In this document: in pieces, positions 1-7,946 of the stretch | Layout: the number at the start of each line of letters is the position of its first letter | How positions within the stretch are numbered: position 1 is the first letter of the stretch | Origin: Sporolactobacillus nakayamae | GTDB taxonomy: Bacteria; Bacillota; Bacilli; Bacillales; Sporolactobacillaceae | DNA length: 64,000 bases | NCBI RefSeq assembly: GCF_900113325.1 | Contig: NZ_FOOY01000005.1 | Location: forward strand, 153,552-217,551 | Reading direction: 5' to 3' | Made by a program: the position numbers and the translations under genes | Notes under the pieces: generated by a model | The model's database searches: none | What the model saw: the letters and a program-made list of their open reading frames with translations, nothing else | What the model was told of the DNA's origin: nothing

Positions 1-1155
1 ATAAGCAACGCCGTTCGACCACGCCTTTTGGAATTGATCAACCTTATACTTTCGCACTGCGGTATCGTCGGACGGCGCGAACGAATCATTAACAATCACA
101 TAATCCTGTCCATCAATTGTCTCGAAACCGCGCACAAGAATCAGATGCCCCGGTGTCGTACCCGGTGCGCCTTCCACATATGGATAGCGTGTATTCAACG
201 GGTCATTCGTATAGCGAACGCTGACAGCGACCGGATAACCCGCTTTAATCTCGCGCTTCAGACCGTCAAGATCGGTAAAAATAGAATAGGATTTATAGCC
301 ATAGCTGCCTGCAAGCGCAGCGCTGAATGCCCAGTTTCCAAAGCCTTCATAGTCAAAGTCATAATTGCGCAGCGCCGCTTCTTCTAAAAGTAACTGTTCG
401 CCCATACGATTCAGTGCCATTGTAATGGTCGTTGGACTGCAGATCGAATGAGCGATTTTCGGATCGCGGATCATTTGTGAGTAAGCCGGTGTTTCAATAT
501 CTTTATTCAGTTTGATTGTCGTCGGATGCTGGCTCATCGTGCCCCAGCCCAGCTCAGTGGATGCTGAAAGCAGCCGAACGGTCGGCGTCGCCTGTGGATT
601 ATCGGTATGCAAAAGCGCTCGGATCTGGAATTTATCCGCCGTTTCGCCGCGGCTGCCACGTACCGTGAATGTATCCACATCAACATAAGCAAGCGGATCC
701 GATTTGTCGCTAACGCTCGATCGTTTGATGTTCGTCCCCCACTTGCCCCAGGTTCGCCATGTCGACCAGTCTTTTACCTGCTCATTATCCGCATTATAAT
801 GCTGAACTAAAGCGCGCACTTGAATTTCAACATGGGTTCCAACCGGCGTGTCGCTGTTCCAAGAGGCGATAAGATACTCGAATGGATCGGTTGAAATTTC
901 CGGGGATACAAACATACCGTCGCGCGCATAGCCCCCGTGCAATTTTTTTAAAGTTAGCGCACCATCGCCGGGACGCTGGTGAATCGTCACATTCTGGAGT
1001 GTTCCCGTTGAAAATTCCTTTGCTGAACTGATGATGTACGTATGATCACTTTCTTTCCCTGATGTTTTGGCATGCCGTGCAAAGGTTTGTACCGGAATGC
1101 CGGCAATCAAACATACCAAAACAATCGCCAATGCAGATTTGAGTCCTTTTTTCAT
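1..1155 (-). CDS. Secreted C39-like (papain-fold) peptidase family protein, 3' end off the window
   Basis: Translated by hand from the ATG at 1155: 385 codons stay open to base 1, so the C-terminus lies outside the window. Residues 1-26 are a Sec signal peptide (two Lys, a hydrophobic stretch, then a VQTFA cleavage site). Residues about 40-220 look like a beta-rich wall or carbohydrate-facing module. Residues about 225-385 match the Peptidase_C39_2 fold: Cys239 in an SICSPTT motif, His337 in GHLILVRGF, and a following VNDSF giving the third catalytic position. GGGGAGG sits just before the ATG. The protein is exported; the substrate cannot be told. Every plus-strand reading frame over this stretch is a shadow of it. 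Confidence 0.8.
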   Translation of the reverse strand, partial: MKKGLKSALAIVLVCLIAGIPVQTFARHAKTSGKESDHTYIISSAKEFSTGTLQNVTIHQRPGDGALTLKKLHGGYARDGMFVSPEISTDPFEYLIASWNSDTPVGTHVEIQVRALVQHYNADNEQVKDWSTWRTWGKWGTNIKRSSVSDKSDPLAYVDVDTFTVRGSRGETADKFQIRALLHTDNPQATPTVRLLSASTELGWGTMSQHPTTIKLNKDIETPAYSQMIRDPKIAHSICSPTTITMALNRMGEQLLLEEAALRNYDFDYEGFGNWAFSAALAGSYGYKSYSIFTDLDGLKREIKAGYPVAVSVRYTNDPLNTRYPYVEGAPGTTPGHLILVRGFETIDGQDYVIVNDSFAPSDDTAVRKYKVDQFQKAWSNGVAY

Positions 1156-1172
1156 TAGGATGCCTCCCCACT

Positions 1173-1209
1173 ATTATTTATTGCGAGTGAAAAGAGCGCA
1201 ATAAATAAT
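1173..1209. promoter_or_regulatory. 13-bp perfect inverted repeat in the 5' UTR of the secreted C39 gene
   Basis: ATTATTTATTGCG (1173-1185) is repeated inverted as CGCAATAAATAAT (1197-1209) with an 11-nt loop. It lies between the promoter at 1245-1272 and the Shine-Dalgarno at 1161-1170. It could be a repressor site or an mRNA stem that controls stability. No T-run follows, so it is not a terminator. Confidence 0.6.
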
Positions 1210-1244
1210 CTCTTAATTTCTAACATAAGCCGATAGAAACAAAG

Positions 1245-1272
1245 AGAATAGAGTCGGTATGACTATTTTCAA
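1245..1272 (-). promoter_or_regulatory. Putative sigma-A promoter of the secreted C39 gene
   Basis: On the minus strand TTGAAA (1267-1272), a 16-nt spacer, then TATTCT (1245-1250), about 90 nt ahead of the start codon. Confidence 0.4.
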
Positions 1273-1472
1273 TATAATTTCTCAATTCTAACTTTTGATA
1301 GATTAATGGCACAGCAATGCTTATCCGCGCTGACTATTCGCTCCTGCTGATCACTTTCATAGGCCAAATCAACCATGCAGAACGATGGAAGGTTATGCTC
1401 AGAAGCTTTGAATCGTCACGCACCGTTTCAAACGCCCTAACATACAGTGTGTTAAACAATAGGAACGAAAGG

Positions 1473-2066
1473 ATGAATCCAATGTATTCGAATCAAATGT
1501 ACCCGATCCCCTATAATTGGCGGACTCCTGGGAATGCTGGCCGTGCTACATTTTCGCCGTATCCACAGAATCCTGTCCGGCAAATACCCGCTTATTATCC
1601 TGACCCCGCTTACGCGCATGGACCGGTTTATGAACCGGAGTTTCGACCGGCTGTCATGAACCGGAACGATTACGGGCCGGCTCCGATTGCTTTTAATATA
1701 GAAGAAGTAACCAAGCGGAATAACGCCTATCGACGCGCATTATGGACGGGGAGTCATCTGCAGCTGACGTTGATGAGTATCCCGGTTGGCGGAGATATTG
1801 GGCTTGAAGCTCATCCGCATCTGGATCAATTTATCCGTATCGAGGAGGGGCAAGGGCTTGTAATGATGGGTGATCGACAAGATCAGCTCACGTTTCAGAG
1901 ACCGGTATCCGATGACTTTGCCTTTATCATCCCTGCTGGAAAATGGCACAACTTAATCAATACAGGCAATCGACCGATCAAACTGTACTCGATCTATGCG
2001 CCGCCACAACATCCACACGGAACGGTTCACGAAACAAAAGCCGACGCCATGGCTGCCGAACATTGA
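1473..2066 (+). CDS. Cupin-domain protein with Pro/Tyr-rich N-terminus
   Basis: 197 residues from the ATG at 1473, chosen because AGGAACGAAAGG precedes it and upstream codons carry no family sequence. Residues 1-65 are rich in Pro, Tyr, Asn and Met, like spore-coat or surface proteins. Residues about 85-180 form a cupin barrel: EAHPHLDQF with a downstream Glu gives the first metal-binding motif, and IPAGKWHNLIN gives the second His motif. A metal-dependent fold is likely, but the reaction is unknown. The low-complexity N-terminus suggests an assembly or coat role (inference). Confidence 0.7.
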   Translation: MNPMYSNQMYPIPYNWRTPGNAGRATFSPYPQNPVRQIPAYYPDPAYAHGPVYEPEFRPAVMNRNDYGPAPIAFNIEEVTKRNNAYRRALWTGSHLQLTLMSIPVGGDIGLEAHPHLDQFIRIEEGQGLVMMGDRQDQLTFQRPVSDDFAFIIPAGKWHNLINTGNRPIKLYSIYAPPQHPHGTVHETKADAMAAEH

Positions 2067-2130
2067 CTTCACTCACGCGGCCGCTGAATCCTATTTTTTC
2101 GTACCCATTCGAATTTATCAAATGCGTGAA

Positions 2131-2264
2131 CTACTCCCACTTAACGCTTTAGAACGTTTGAAGTGGGAGCTTCCTGCGAACACAAGGATTGCCAGTCACG
2201 TACACACGACTGGTAGCGGCCAAATTATCTGAGCAGGCTATCCCCGCCGTCCCGGCGGTTTTTT
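2131..2264 (-). mobile_element. IS200/IS605-type right end with possible omega-RNA region
   Basis: Directly downstream of the tnpB remnant. On the minus strand it holds a hairpin with arms at 2192-2197/2208-2213 (CCAGTC/GACTGG), then a 9-bp hairpin with arms at 2134-2142/2161-2169 (CTCCCACTT/AAGTGGGAG), ending in AGTTCAC. A GC-rich stem, AAGTGGGAG-type hairpin and terminal TTCAC are typical of right ends of Bacilli tnpB elements, from which omega-RNA guides derive. The base pairing is intact although the gene is broken. Confidence 0.55.
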
Positions 2265-2266
2265 TT
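2244..2266 (+). terminator. Rho-independent terminator
   Basis: CCGCCG, a 3-nt loop, CGGCGG, then eight T. It ends plus-strand transcription from the cupin gene and abuts the stop codon of the oppositely oriented tnpB remnant. Confidence 0.7.
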
Positions 2267-2737
2267 ATGTCTTAGACGCTGCGGCCCTTTTGAGTCCTTC
2301 GTTCAGGATATTGATCGCTGCGTTGATATCGCGGTCGTGGTGGATCCCGCACTGCGGGCAATCCCATTTCCGGATCGCTAATGCTTTCTTGCCTTCTTTG
2401 TGCCCGCAAGCGGAGCAAATTTGACTGGATGCAAAGAAACGATCGATTTTAATGAACGCTTTCACGTACCATCTGGATTTGTACTTCAGCATGTCAGTAA
2501 AGGGCTCCAACTGACGTCATGAATGGACTTTGCTAAATGGTGGTTTTTTACTAAACTCTTGACCGGTAAGTCTTCAACAACGAGCAGGTCGTGGCTTTTG
2601 ACCAGCTCGGTTGAACGTTTGTGTAAGAAGTCGGTTTTGCGATTATTCACTTTCGCATAAAGCTTCGTCACTTTGAGGCGTTGCTTTTCAAGATTACTGC
2701 AGTCTCGCCAATTTTTATTGGGATCGATTCGTTCTAA
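2265..2737 (-). pseudogene. tnpB: tnpB (IS605 OrfB) remnant, N-terminus lost and frameshifted
   Basis: The minus strand encodes the C-terminal half of TnpB in two frames. Upstream part (2737-about 2515): ERIDPNKNW, then LLVVEDLPVKSLVKN with the second RuvC acidic residue, ending DVSW. The downstream part (to 2265) holds FTDMLKYKSRWY, a zinc ribbon (CSACGHKE and CPQCGIHHDRD) and the third RuvC motif DRDINAAINIL. The two join with a 1-nt frameshift near 2510-2516. The N-terminal domain and the first RuvC Asp are missing, so the nuclease is dead. The structured right end downstream is preserved. Confidence 0.85.
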
Positions 2738-2815
2738 TCAATCATGACTATTGTCAATGGTAACGAGACACTAAAGAAAGCGATTCATCTTACCGCTTAG
2801 CTTCTCGCAAAAATG

Positions 2816-2843
2816 TTGTTAAAACGGGAAAATAGTCTACACT
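2816..2843 (+). promoter_or_regulatory. Putative sigma-A promoter of fetAB
   Basis: TTGTTA (2816-2821), 16-nt spacer, TACACT (2838-2843), about 50 nt before the fetA start. Confidence 0.4.
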
Positions 2844-2892
2844 AACTAATAAGAATAATTCTTTTGCAGAAAAAGGAAACGGCGGTGCTTTT

Positions 2893-3549
2893 GTGTCTTT
2901 ACTTGAGTTTTCCCATGTCTCGTTTACTAGAGAAAACAGAGCTCTTGTTAATGATCTCTCATTATCCATTGAAGCAGGGGATTTTCTGTCAATTGTCGGT
3001 CCATCCGGAAGCGGAAAGAGCACATTGCTCAGGCTGTGCTGCCACCTCATCAGTCCCACTGAAGGAACAATTCGCTTTCACGGGCAAGATCTGATGCGCT
3101 TCAATCCAATGGAACTGCGCAAGCAGATCAGTTATTGCTTTCAGATGCCCTACCTGTTCGGGGACACGGTGCGCAACAATCTGGAATATCCGTTTTCGCT
3201 GAGAAACAAGCCCGTCGATCCGGACCGGCTTGAGGAATTATTCGCGGCTTTTCAAATGTCGACGAGCAATTTGGAAAAGGAGATTCAGCATCTCTCCGGC
3301 GGGGAAAAACAGCGAATTGCCCTGATGCGCAGTATTGTCTTTCAGCCGGAAATTTTGTTGCTGGACGAAGTGACCTCGGCGCTCGATGTAGCAAACACGC
3401 AAATCGTTGAAAAAGTCATTGAGGCGCTGAATCAAGCGGGTATAACCATTCTGTGGATCACCCATAATCCGGAGCAGAGCCGCAAGTACGCGAATAAGAT
3501 CCTGACCATTGATACGGGAGAAATCCGCTCATTGGAGGCGATTCGATGA
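2893..3549 (+). CDS. fetA: FetA/YbbL-type ABC transporter ATP-binding protein
   Basis: 218 residues starting at a GTG after an AAAAGGAAA ribosome site. It has Walker A GPSGSGKST (near residue 38), Q-loop, signature LSGGEKQRIAL and Walker B ILLLDEVTSALD. The last four bases overlap the start of the UPF0014 permease (ATGA), the arrangement of E. coli fetAB and B. subtilis yjkB-yjkA. FetAB is reported to export iron and help under oxidative stress. Substrate assignment here rests on the permease family. Confidence 0.85.
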   Translation: MSLLEFSHVSFTRENRALVNDLSLSIEAGDFLSIVGPSGSGKSTLLRLCCHLISPTEGTIRFHGQDLMRFNPMELRKQISYCFQMPYLFGDTVRNNLEYPFSLRNKPVDPDRLEELFAAFQMSTSNLEKEIQHLSGGEKQRIALMRSIVFQPEILLLDEVTSALDVANTQIVEKVIEALNQAGITILWITHNPEQSRKYANKILTIDTGEIRSLEAIR

Positions 3550-4307
3550 ACGGCTCAGCAGCGATTCAAACCAGCTCGCTCTTGATTGCTTCTTCGCTGG
3601 TACTTGTCACGCTCTTTTTTTCGTATTGGCAGAAGCTGAAGCTTGAAAAAGAAACGCTGATCAGCGTGATTCGTGCCGTCATCCAGCTTATTGCGGTCGG
3701 CTATGTTCTGAATTATGTATTCGGGGTGAAAAATCCCTTATTTACAACCTTTTTGCTGCTCTTCATGACGTTTAATGCCGCGTATAATGCAGCAAAACGC
3801 GGCCGCACGATAAGACATGGACTCGCGATCTCATTTTTTTCCATTTTGATCGGCGCACTCGTAACCTTGACAGTGCTTCTGCTCTCAAAAACGATTCGCT
3901 ACGAACCTTACCAAATGATTCCGATTGGCGGCATGATTATCAGCAACGCCATGGTTGCGCTCGGGCTGTGCTATAAACAGCTGACCGCTGACTTCAAGAC
4001 GAAACGTGAGGAAGTCGAAACCAAGCTGGCGCTCGGTGCAGACATTCACGCCTCCTCGATTGACATCATCCGCGATTCAATAAAAACCGGAATGCTGCCG
4101 ACGATTGATTCTGCTAAAACGCTGGGGATCGTATCCCTACCCGGGATGATGACCGGCTTAATCCTTGCCGGCGCCTCGCCGCTTGAGGCGATCAAATACC
4201 AGCTGATGGTCACCTTCATGCTGCTGTCGACAACGGCAATCGCTTCATTCATTGCTTGCTCCCTCGCCTACCGCGGCTTCTTTAACGCGCGCAAGCAAGT
4301 GAAATGA
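3546..4307 (+). CDS. fetB: FetB/UPF0014 family ABC permease (YjkA-like)
   Basis: 253 residues with about seven membrane segments and the family stretches VIRAVIQLIAVGYVL, TFNAAYNAAKRG and VSLPGMMTGLILAGASPLEAI. It is translationally coupled to the ATPase. It is the membrane half of a predicted iron or metal efflux pump in the cytoplasmic membrane. A terminator follows at 4353. Confidence 0.85.
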   Translation: MNGSAAIQTSSLLIASSLVLVTLFFSYWQKLKLEKETLISVIRAVIQLIAVGYVLNYVFGVKNPLFTTFLLLFMTFNAAYNAAKRGRTIRHGLAISFFSILIGALVTLTVLLLSKTIRYEPYQMIPIGGMIISNAMVALGLCYKQLTADFKTKREEVETKLALGADIHASSIDIIRDSIKTGMLPTIDSAKTLGIVSLPGMMTGLILAGASPLEAIKYQLMVTFMLLSTTAIASFIACSLAYRGFFNARKQVK

Positions 4308-4352
4308 CTGTCGAAAAAAAGCGGATGCATTTTGCTTCGCTCATTTCAGTTC

Positions 4353-4385
4353 AACGGCTACTTCTCTCGGCAGCCGTTTTTATTT
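4353..4385 (+). terminator. Terminator of fetAB
   Basis: AACGGCT / AGCCGTT arms followed by a T-rich run. Confidence 0.7.
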
Positions 4386-4396
4386 GTTGTGCGTAC

Positions 4397-4447
4397 AAAA
4401 AAATGCCTTAGGCGAAGCAGCTGTTTCGCTCACTCCGCTTAAGGCAT
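4397..4447 (-). terminator. Terminator of the yfkM-like gene
   Basis: Arms ATGCCTTA / TAAGGCAT with an inner GC stem. On the minus strand a T7 run follows. Confidence 0.7.
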
Positions 4448-4492
4448 GATACACCGTAGATTTAAGTCGCATGCTCACTCATGCAAGTTCAA

Positions 4493-4999
4493 TTAGGCCA
4501 GTGCATCAACAATCGCTTTGTTAAATGCAGGCAGATCATCGGGAACACGGCTGGTAATCAGCGCATGGTCAATCACAACCGGTTCATTCTCTACAATCGC
4601 TCCTGCATAATACAAATCCGGCTGAATGGATGCGTAAGCTGTTAGTGTGCGCCCCTTAACCAAACCGGTTTGAATGAAGAGCTGCGGACCATGGCAGATC
4701 GAAAACAGCGGTTTATTATAACCCAAGAAATATTTCGTGAATGCAACAAAACGTGGATCAACACGCAGCTGGTCGGGCGAGAAGCCACCTGGAATGAGCA
4801 GCGCATCAAAATCTTCCGGCTTTACATCATCAATCCCTTTATCCACAGGAATCTTCGTGCCGTGTTTGCCGGTTAATACGGTACCTTCCTCTTTCTCAAT
4901 CACCGTGATTTTATGGCCGGCAGCCTCCAAAGCTTCTTTCGGTGACGTAAATTCACTGTCTTCAACATCATTTGTTACAAGAACGGCTACTTTGCTCAT
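4493..4999 (-). CDS. yfkM: DJ-1/PfpI family general stress protein (YfkM-like)
   Basis: 168 residues, the usual PfpI length. The nucleophile elbow is FSICHGPQLF, with the conserved Glu near residue 16 (EDSEFTSP) and LLIPGGFSP. B. subtilis YfkM (general stress protein 18) is the nearest named homologue; the family includes deglycase/chaperone-like enzymes of the cytoplasm. It is divergent from an HxlR-type regulator 134 bp away, which probably controls both genes. Confidence 0.8.
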   Translation of the reverse strand: MSKVAVLVTNDVEDSEFTSPKEALEAAGHKITVIEKEEGTVLTGKHGTKIPVDKGIDDVKPEDFDALLIPGGFSPDQLRVDPRFVAFTKYFLGYNKPLFSICHGPQLFIQTGLVKGRTLTAYASIQPDLYYAGAIVENEPVVIDHALITSRVPDDLPAFNKAIVDALA

Positions 5000-5026
5000 A
5001 TCTTAATTCCTCCTAAGGTTCTTTTT

Positions 5027-5058
5027 GATACCAACAACTATATGGTATACTAGGTATA
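5027..5058. promoter_or_regulatory. Possible HxlR operator in the divergent intergenic region
   Basis: GATACC (5027-5032) faces GGTATA (5044-5049), followed 9 nt on by a second GGTATA (5053-5058). The cluster lies between the two divergent starts, where an HxlR dimer would control both. Confidence 0.35.
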
Positions 5059-5132
5059 TTAATTTTTAAAGTACGCACTTTTTTGTTATCCAGTAACCAG
5101 AAAGTAACCAAGCAAAGAAATGAGGGATTGCA

Positions 5133-5540
5133 ATGACCGATGTCGTACGCAAAGACGTCCAAAAGAAATTGTTGTCGGGAGATTATGGCTGCGCCAAAGA
5201 ACTTACCCTGTCGATGTTCAGTGGCAAATGGAAAATCGTTATTTTATATCATTTAGGAAAGGATGGCATCTATCGTTTCGGTGAATTAAAAAAACTGTTG
5301 CCACACGCCTCTAACAAAGTGCTGACCCAGCAGCTGCGGGAGCTTGAAGAAGACGAATTGATCACACGCACTCTGTATCCTGAAGTGCCGGTTCGCGTCG
5401 ACTATGAGATTACAGCACTTGGTCAAACGCTCCTTCCGATTATCGATCTGATGTTCGAATGGGGGACGAATCGGCTGAAACAGCTCAAACACGTTGCACC
5501 GCGCAATATCAATGAAGAAGCAATTAAAAAGAAAAGATAA
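5133..5540 (+). CDS. HxlR-family winged-helix transcriptional regulator
   Basis: 135 residues from an ATG with GAGGG upstream. Features: a single N-terminal Cys (YGCAKELTLSMFSGKWK), then the HxlR winged helix (FGELKKLLPHASNKVLTQQLRELEEDELITR and the wing YPEVPVRVDYEITALG). HxlR proteins often sense electrophiles or redox state through that Cys, which fits the divergent DJ-1-family gene. The target is inferred from position. Confidence 0.85.
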   Translation: MTDVVRKDVQKKLLSGDYGCAKELTLSMFSGKWKIVILYHLGKDGIYRFGELKKLLPHASNKVLTQQLRELEEDELITRTLYPEVPVRVDYEITALGQTLLPIIDLMFEWGTNRLKQLKHVAPRNINEEAIKKKR

Positions 5541-5675
5541 ACGAGGTCCCACCTATTTATTTTGAAAAAATTGAACACAAACACTATTCTATAAATTTAT
5601 ATCCAATTGATGAAAAAATTGCTATATTAGTAAAAACAACATCCTATCGAAACAACGAGACAAAGGAGATTAGCT

Positions 5676-6716
5676 GTGAAAACCCGGACCAAGCGCATCA
5701 CACAACATTCTGCATGTACTCACCTGTTCCTTCTTGTCTGCTGCTACATCTGCTCGGCGATTATTGCACTGATCATCTATTTAGCCGGCGGAACAGACTA
5801 TGCCTATACCAACCTGATGTATTTGCCAATTACGCTGGTTGCAGTGACTCGCGGCAAAATTCACGGAATGATCCATGCCTGTGTAAGCGGATTGATGATC
5901 GGCCCATTCATGCCTTTAAATCATACGTTGCAAGTCACCCAATATCCGGGAAATTGGCTGATGCGCCTCGCCATTTATGTCATGGTTGCTTTTGTGATTG
6001 GTTATCTCGCCGATTACTACAAGGCAAATTTTGAACAGAATCTTCGCCGTGAACGCATGCTTCAAAAAGCGCAGAGCGCCACCCTATTCTCGCTTGTAAA
6101 GCTTCTTGAATCCAGAGATGTGACCTCAGGCGCTCATGTCGAACGCGTTTCCTCATCGTGCAAGCTGCTCGCTGAAGAACTTCAACGCCTGCCGAATTTT
6201 CAAAAACAGGTGGACAGCGCCTATATCGAAAATCTTTATGAAGCCTGCCCGCTTCATGATATTGGGAAGGTCGGCATCCCCGACGACATTCTGCTCAAGC
6301 CGGGAAAATTGACTGATGAGGAATTTGAAGTGATGAAGAAGCACACCGTGATTGGTGCCGAAACATTGTTGAAAATCCAGCATAAATATCCGGGAAATAA
6401 ATTTTTACAAATGGGAATTGCACTCACCCGCTCGCATCATGAAAAATGGGACGGTAGCGGTTATCCCGACGGAATTGCAGGAGATGCCATCCCGCTCTCG
6501 GCTCGTATTGTCGCACTTACCGACGTCTATGACGCTCTGCGTTCAAAACGTCCCTATAAACCCGGTTATTCTCATGAAAAAGCTGTGGAAATTATAAAAC
6601 AAGAACGAGGACTACATTTCGATCCGGTCATCACCGATGTTTTCCTTGTGCATGGAAAATTATTCCAAACGCTTTATGATCAGTTCAACGAAGAAGGGGA
6701 AGTTCCCCTGCAATAA
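5676..6716 (+). CDS. Membrane-anchored HD-GYP domain protein, likely c-di-GMP phosphodiesterase
   Basis: 346 residues from a GTG preceded by AAAGGAG. About four membrane segments fill residues 15-125, followed by a linker helix. The HD-GYP domain (about 140-335) keeps HDIGK, the later metal ligands (RSHHEKWDGSGYPDG) and TDVYDALRSKRPYK. HD-GYP proteins hydrolyse cyclic di-nucleotides. The N-terminus looks like a membrane sensor with no named domain. With the EAL protein at 28.3 kb this window holds two predicted c-di-GMP-degrading enzymes. Confidence 0.85.
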   Translation: MKTRTKRITQHSACTHLFLLVCCYICSAIIALIIYLAGGTDYAYTNLMYLPITLVAVTRGKIHGMIHACVSGLMIGPFMPLNHTLQVTQYPGNWLMRLAIYVMVAFVIGYLADYYKANFEQNLRRERMLQKAQSATLFSLVKLLESRDVTSGAHVERVSSSCKLLAEELQRLPNFQKQVDSAYIENLYEACPLHDIGKVGIPDDILLKPGKLTDEEFEVMKKHTVIGAETLLKIQHKYPGNKFLQMGIALTRSHHEKWDGSGYPDGIAGDAIPLSARIVALTDVYDALRSKRPYKPGYSHEKAVEIIKQERGLHFDPVITDVFLVHGKLFQTLYDQFNEEGEVPLQ

Positions 6717-6774
6717 CGACAAAGTGTTCGCAACGCATCCTACACGATAAACACGTTTCCGATCACGCGAGGGT

Positions 6775-6880
6775 TCAAATAAATGAAACCACGCGATTTC
6801 GTCCGTCTCTTTTCGCTTGATAGAGCGCAAGGTCTGAATTCGCCATCAGATGATCCAATCGTTTCTCATTCGAATTAGAA
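6775..6880 (-). pseudogene. Remnant of a GGDEF (diguanylate cyclase) C-terminus
   Basis: The minus strand reads RLDHLMANSDLALYQAKRDG, then RNRVVSF and a stop. This is the standard last helix and strand of a GGDEF domain. Nothing of the catalytic loop remains. The frame continues upstream without a stop into the HsdS-like fragment. Confidence 0.65.
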
Positions 6881-6932
6881 AACCAAGATAATGACAAAAT
6901 CATGCGACATTTATCTCTGTTAATGTAAGTTA

Positions 6933-6957
6933 AAAAAGGCACATCATGTGCCTTTTT
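6933..6957. terminator. Bidirectional hairpin AAAAAGGCACA-TCA-TGTGCCTTTTT
   Basis: Perfect 11-bp arms with a 3-nt loop and A/T tails on both sides. It could terminate transcription in both directions. It lies inside the open composite remnant frame. Confidence 0.6.
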
Positions 6958-6960
6958 AAA

Positions 6961-7110
6961 TAAACATTTTTTATAAGTATGCTTTTTTAGCTTTTCAATC
7001 TTAGTTTGATGAAGAGCGATAGTGTGGTCGAGATTTCTGAGAAACCCATTAATTTTTATTTGTTCTTCTACTGCTGAGAGAGCAGAAAAGCAAAGATCTA
7101 TTAGTGGAGT
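6961..7110 (-). pseudogene. Remnant of a type I restriction specificity subunit (HsdS) C-terminus
   Basis: The minus strand reads SAVEEQIKINGFLRNLDHTI, then ALHQTKIEKLKKHTYKKCLF. This is the classic closing helix of HsdS (EEQ-KI-FL-LD-I-K-LK). No start, no DNA-recognition domains and no hsdM/hsdR are nearby. It is a leftover of a lost restriction-modification locus. Confidence 0.6.
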
Positions 7111-7131
7111 TTAAAAGAATGAAAAGCAGAT

Positions 7132-7932
7132 TTAAAATTTTGATTCCATAGCCGCGTCATCATTCAATGCGACGGAAAGCCGTCTGCCTTGCCGTTGCAC
7201 TGAAACGCGGTGATCATAGAATGCCGTCATGATTTCAGGCGTCATGACCTCGCCTGTAGGTCCGGATTTAAAGACGGTACCGGCTTTAAGCAAGAGTGTG
7301 TGTTCAAAACATGGCAGCAGTTCTTCGACATGGTGCGTCACGAAAATCATTGACGGCGTCTCAGGCGAATTTGCCAGTTCGGCAATAATTGACAGCATCT
7401 GTTCTCTTGCGAACAGATCGAGCCCGTTACAGGGTTCATCCAGTATCAGCAGCTCGGGATCTGCCATTAACGCTCGGGCAATCAGCACACGCTGCTTTTC
7501 GCCTTGAGACAAGAGCCCAAACGGCCGATTTTCAAATGACTTGCAGCCGAGTTTGTGTAATAATTCATACGCCATCGCGCGCTCGGCGGGTGATGGTTGC
7601 TCGTATAAACCAATCGAGGCAAATTTGCCGCTGAGCACAATCGCTTCCGGACGTTCACCCGGTCTGATTTTCTCAGAGAGGGCTGAACTGACCCAGCCGA
7701 TTTTCTTGCGCAGTTCGCGCAGGTCGCAGGTTCCGAATGGCCGATTCAATACGGTCAGCTTGCCGCTCGTCGGCCAAATATATCCGTTGATCATCTTCAG
7801 CAAGGTTGTTTTCCCTGAGCCATTCAGCCCGACAAGCGACCAGTGTTCACCTTGGCGAACCTGCCAGTCCACATTCTTGAGAACCGTGTGATCCGAACGC
7901 ACCCAACTAATCTTTCGCGCATCAATGATCAT
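7132..7932 (-). CDS. ylmA: YlmA-like ABC ATP-binding protein
   Basis: 266 residues from the ATG at 7932, preferred because AAGGGGG lies 8 nt upstream; an in-frame ATG at 7950 has no such site. It has Walker A GLNGSGKTT, signature LLSQGEKQRVLIARAL and Walker B LLILDEPCNGLD, plus the YlmA-type start HWSLVGLNGSG. No permease partner is nearby. It is last in the ilv operon, 14 nt after ilvA. Transport partner and substrate are unknown. Confidence 0.8.
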   Translation of the reverse strand: MIIDARKISWVRSDHTVLKNVDWQVRQGEHWSLVGLNGSGKTTLLKMINGYIWPTSGKLTVLNRPFGTCDLRELRKKIGWVSSALSEKIRPGERPEAIVLSGKFASIGLYEQPSPAERAMAYELLHKLGCKSFENRPFGLLSQGEKQRVLIARALMADPELLILDEPCNGLDLFAREQMLSIIAELANSPETPSMIFVTHHVEELLPCFEHTLLLKAGTVFKSGPTGEVMTPEIMTAFYDHRVSVQRQGRRLSVALNDDAAMESKF

Positions 7933-7946
7933 ACCTTGTTCCCCCT

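Noticed and set aside
28..810. Plus-strand open frames at the left edge
   Set aside because: They are antisense shadows of the secreted C39-like gene on the minus strand.
2738..2761. 14-nt ATTGACAATAGTCA shared in inverse between 2744 and 18372, both near gene truncation points
   Set aside because: A 14-nt match is expected several times by chance in a window this size, and the flanks do not align.
6933..6957. Terminator of the HD-GYP gene
   Set aside because: Possible, but it is over 200 nt past the stop and inside the remnant frame, so it is listed only as a bidirectional hairpin.
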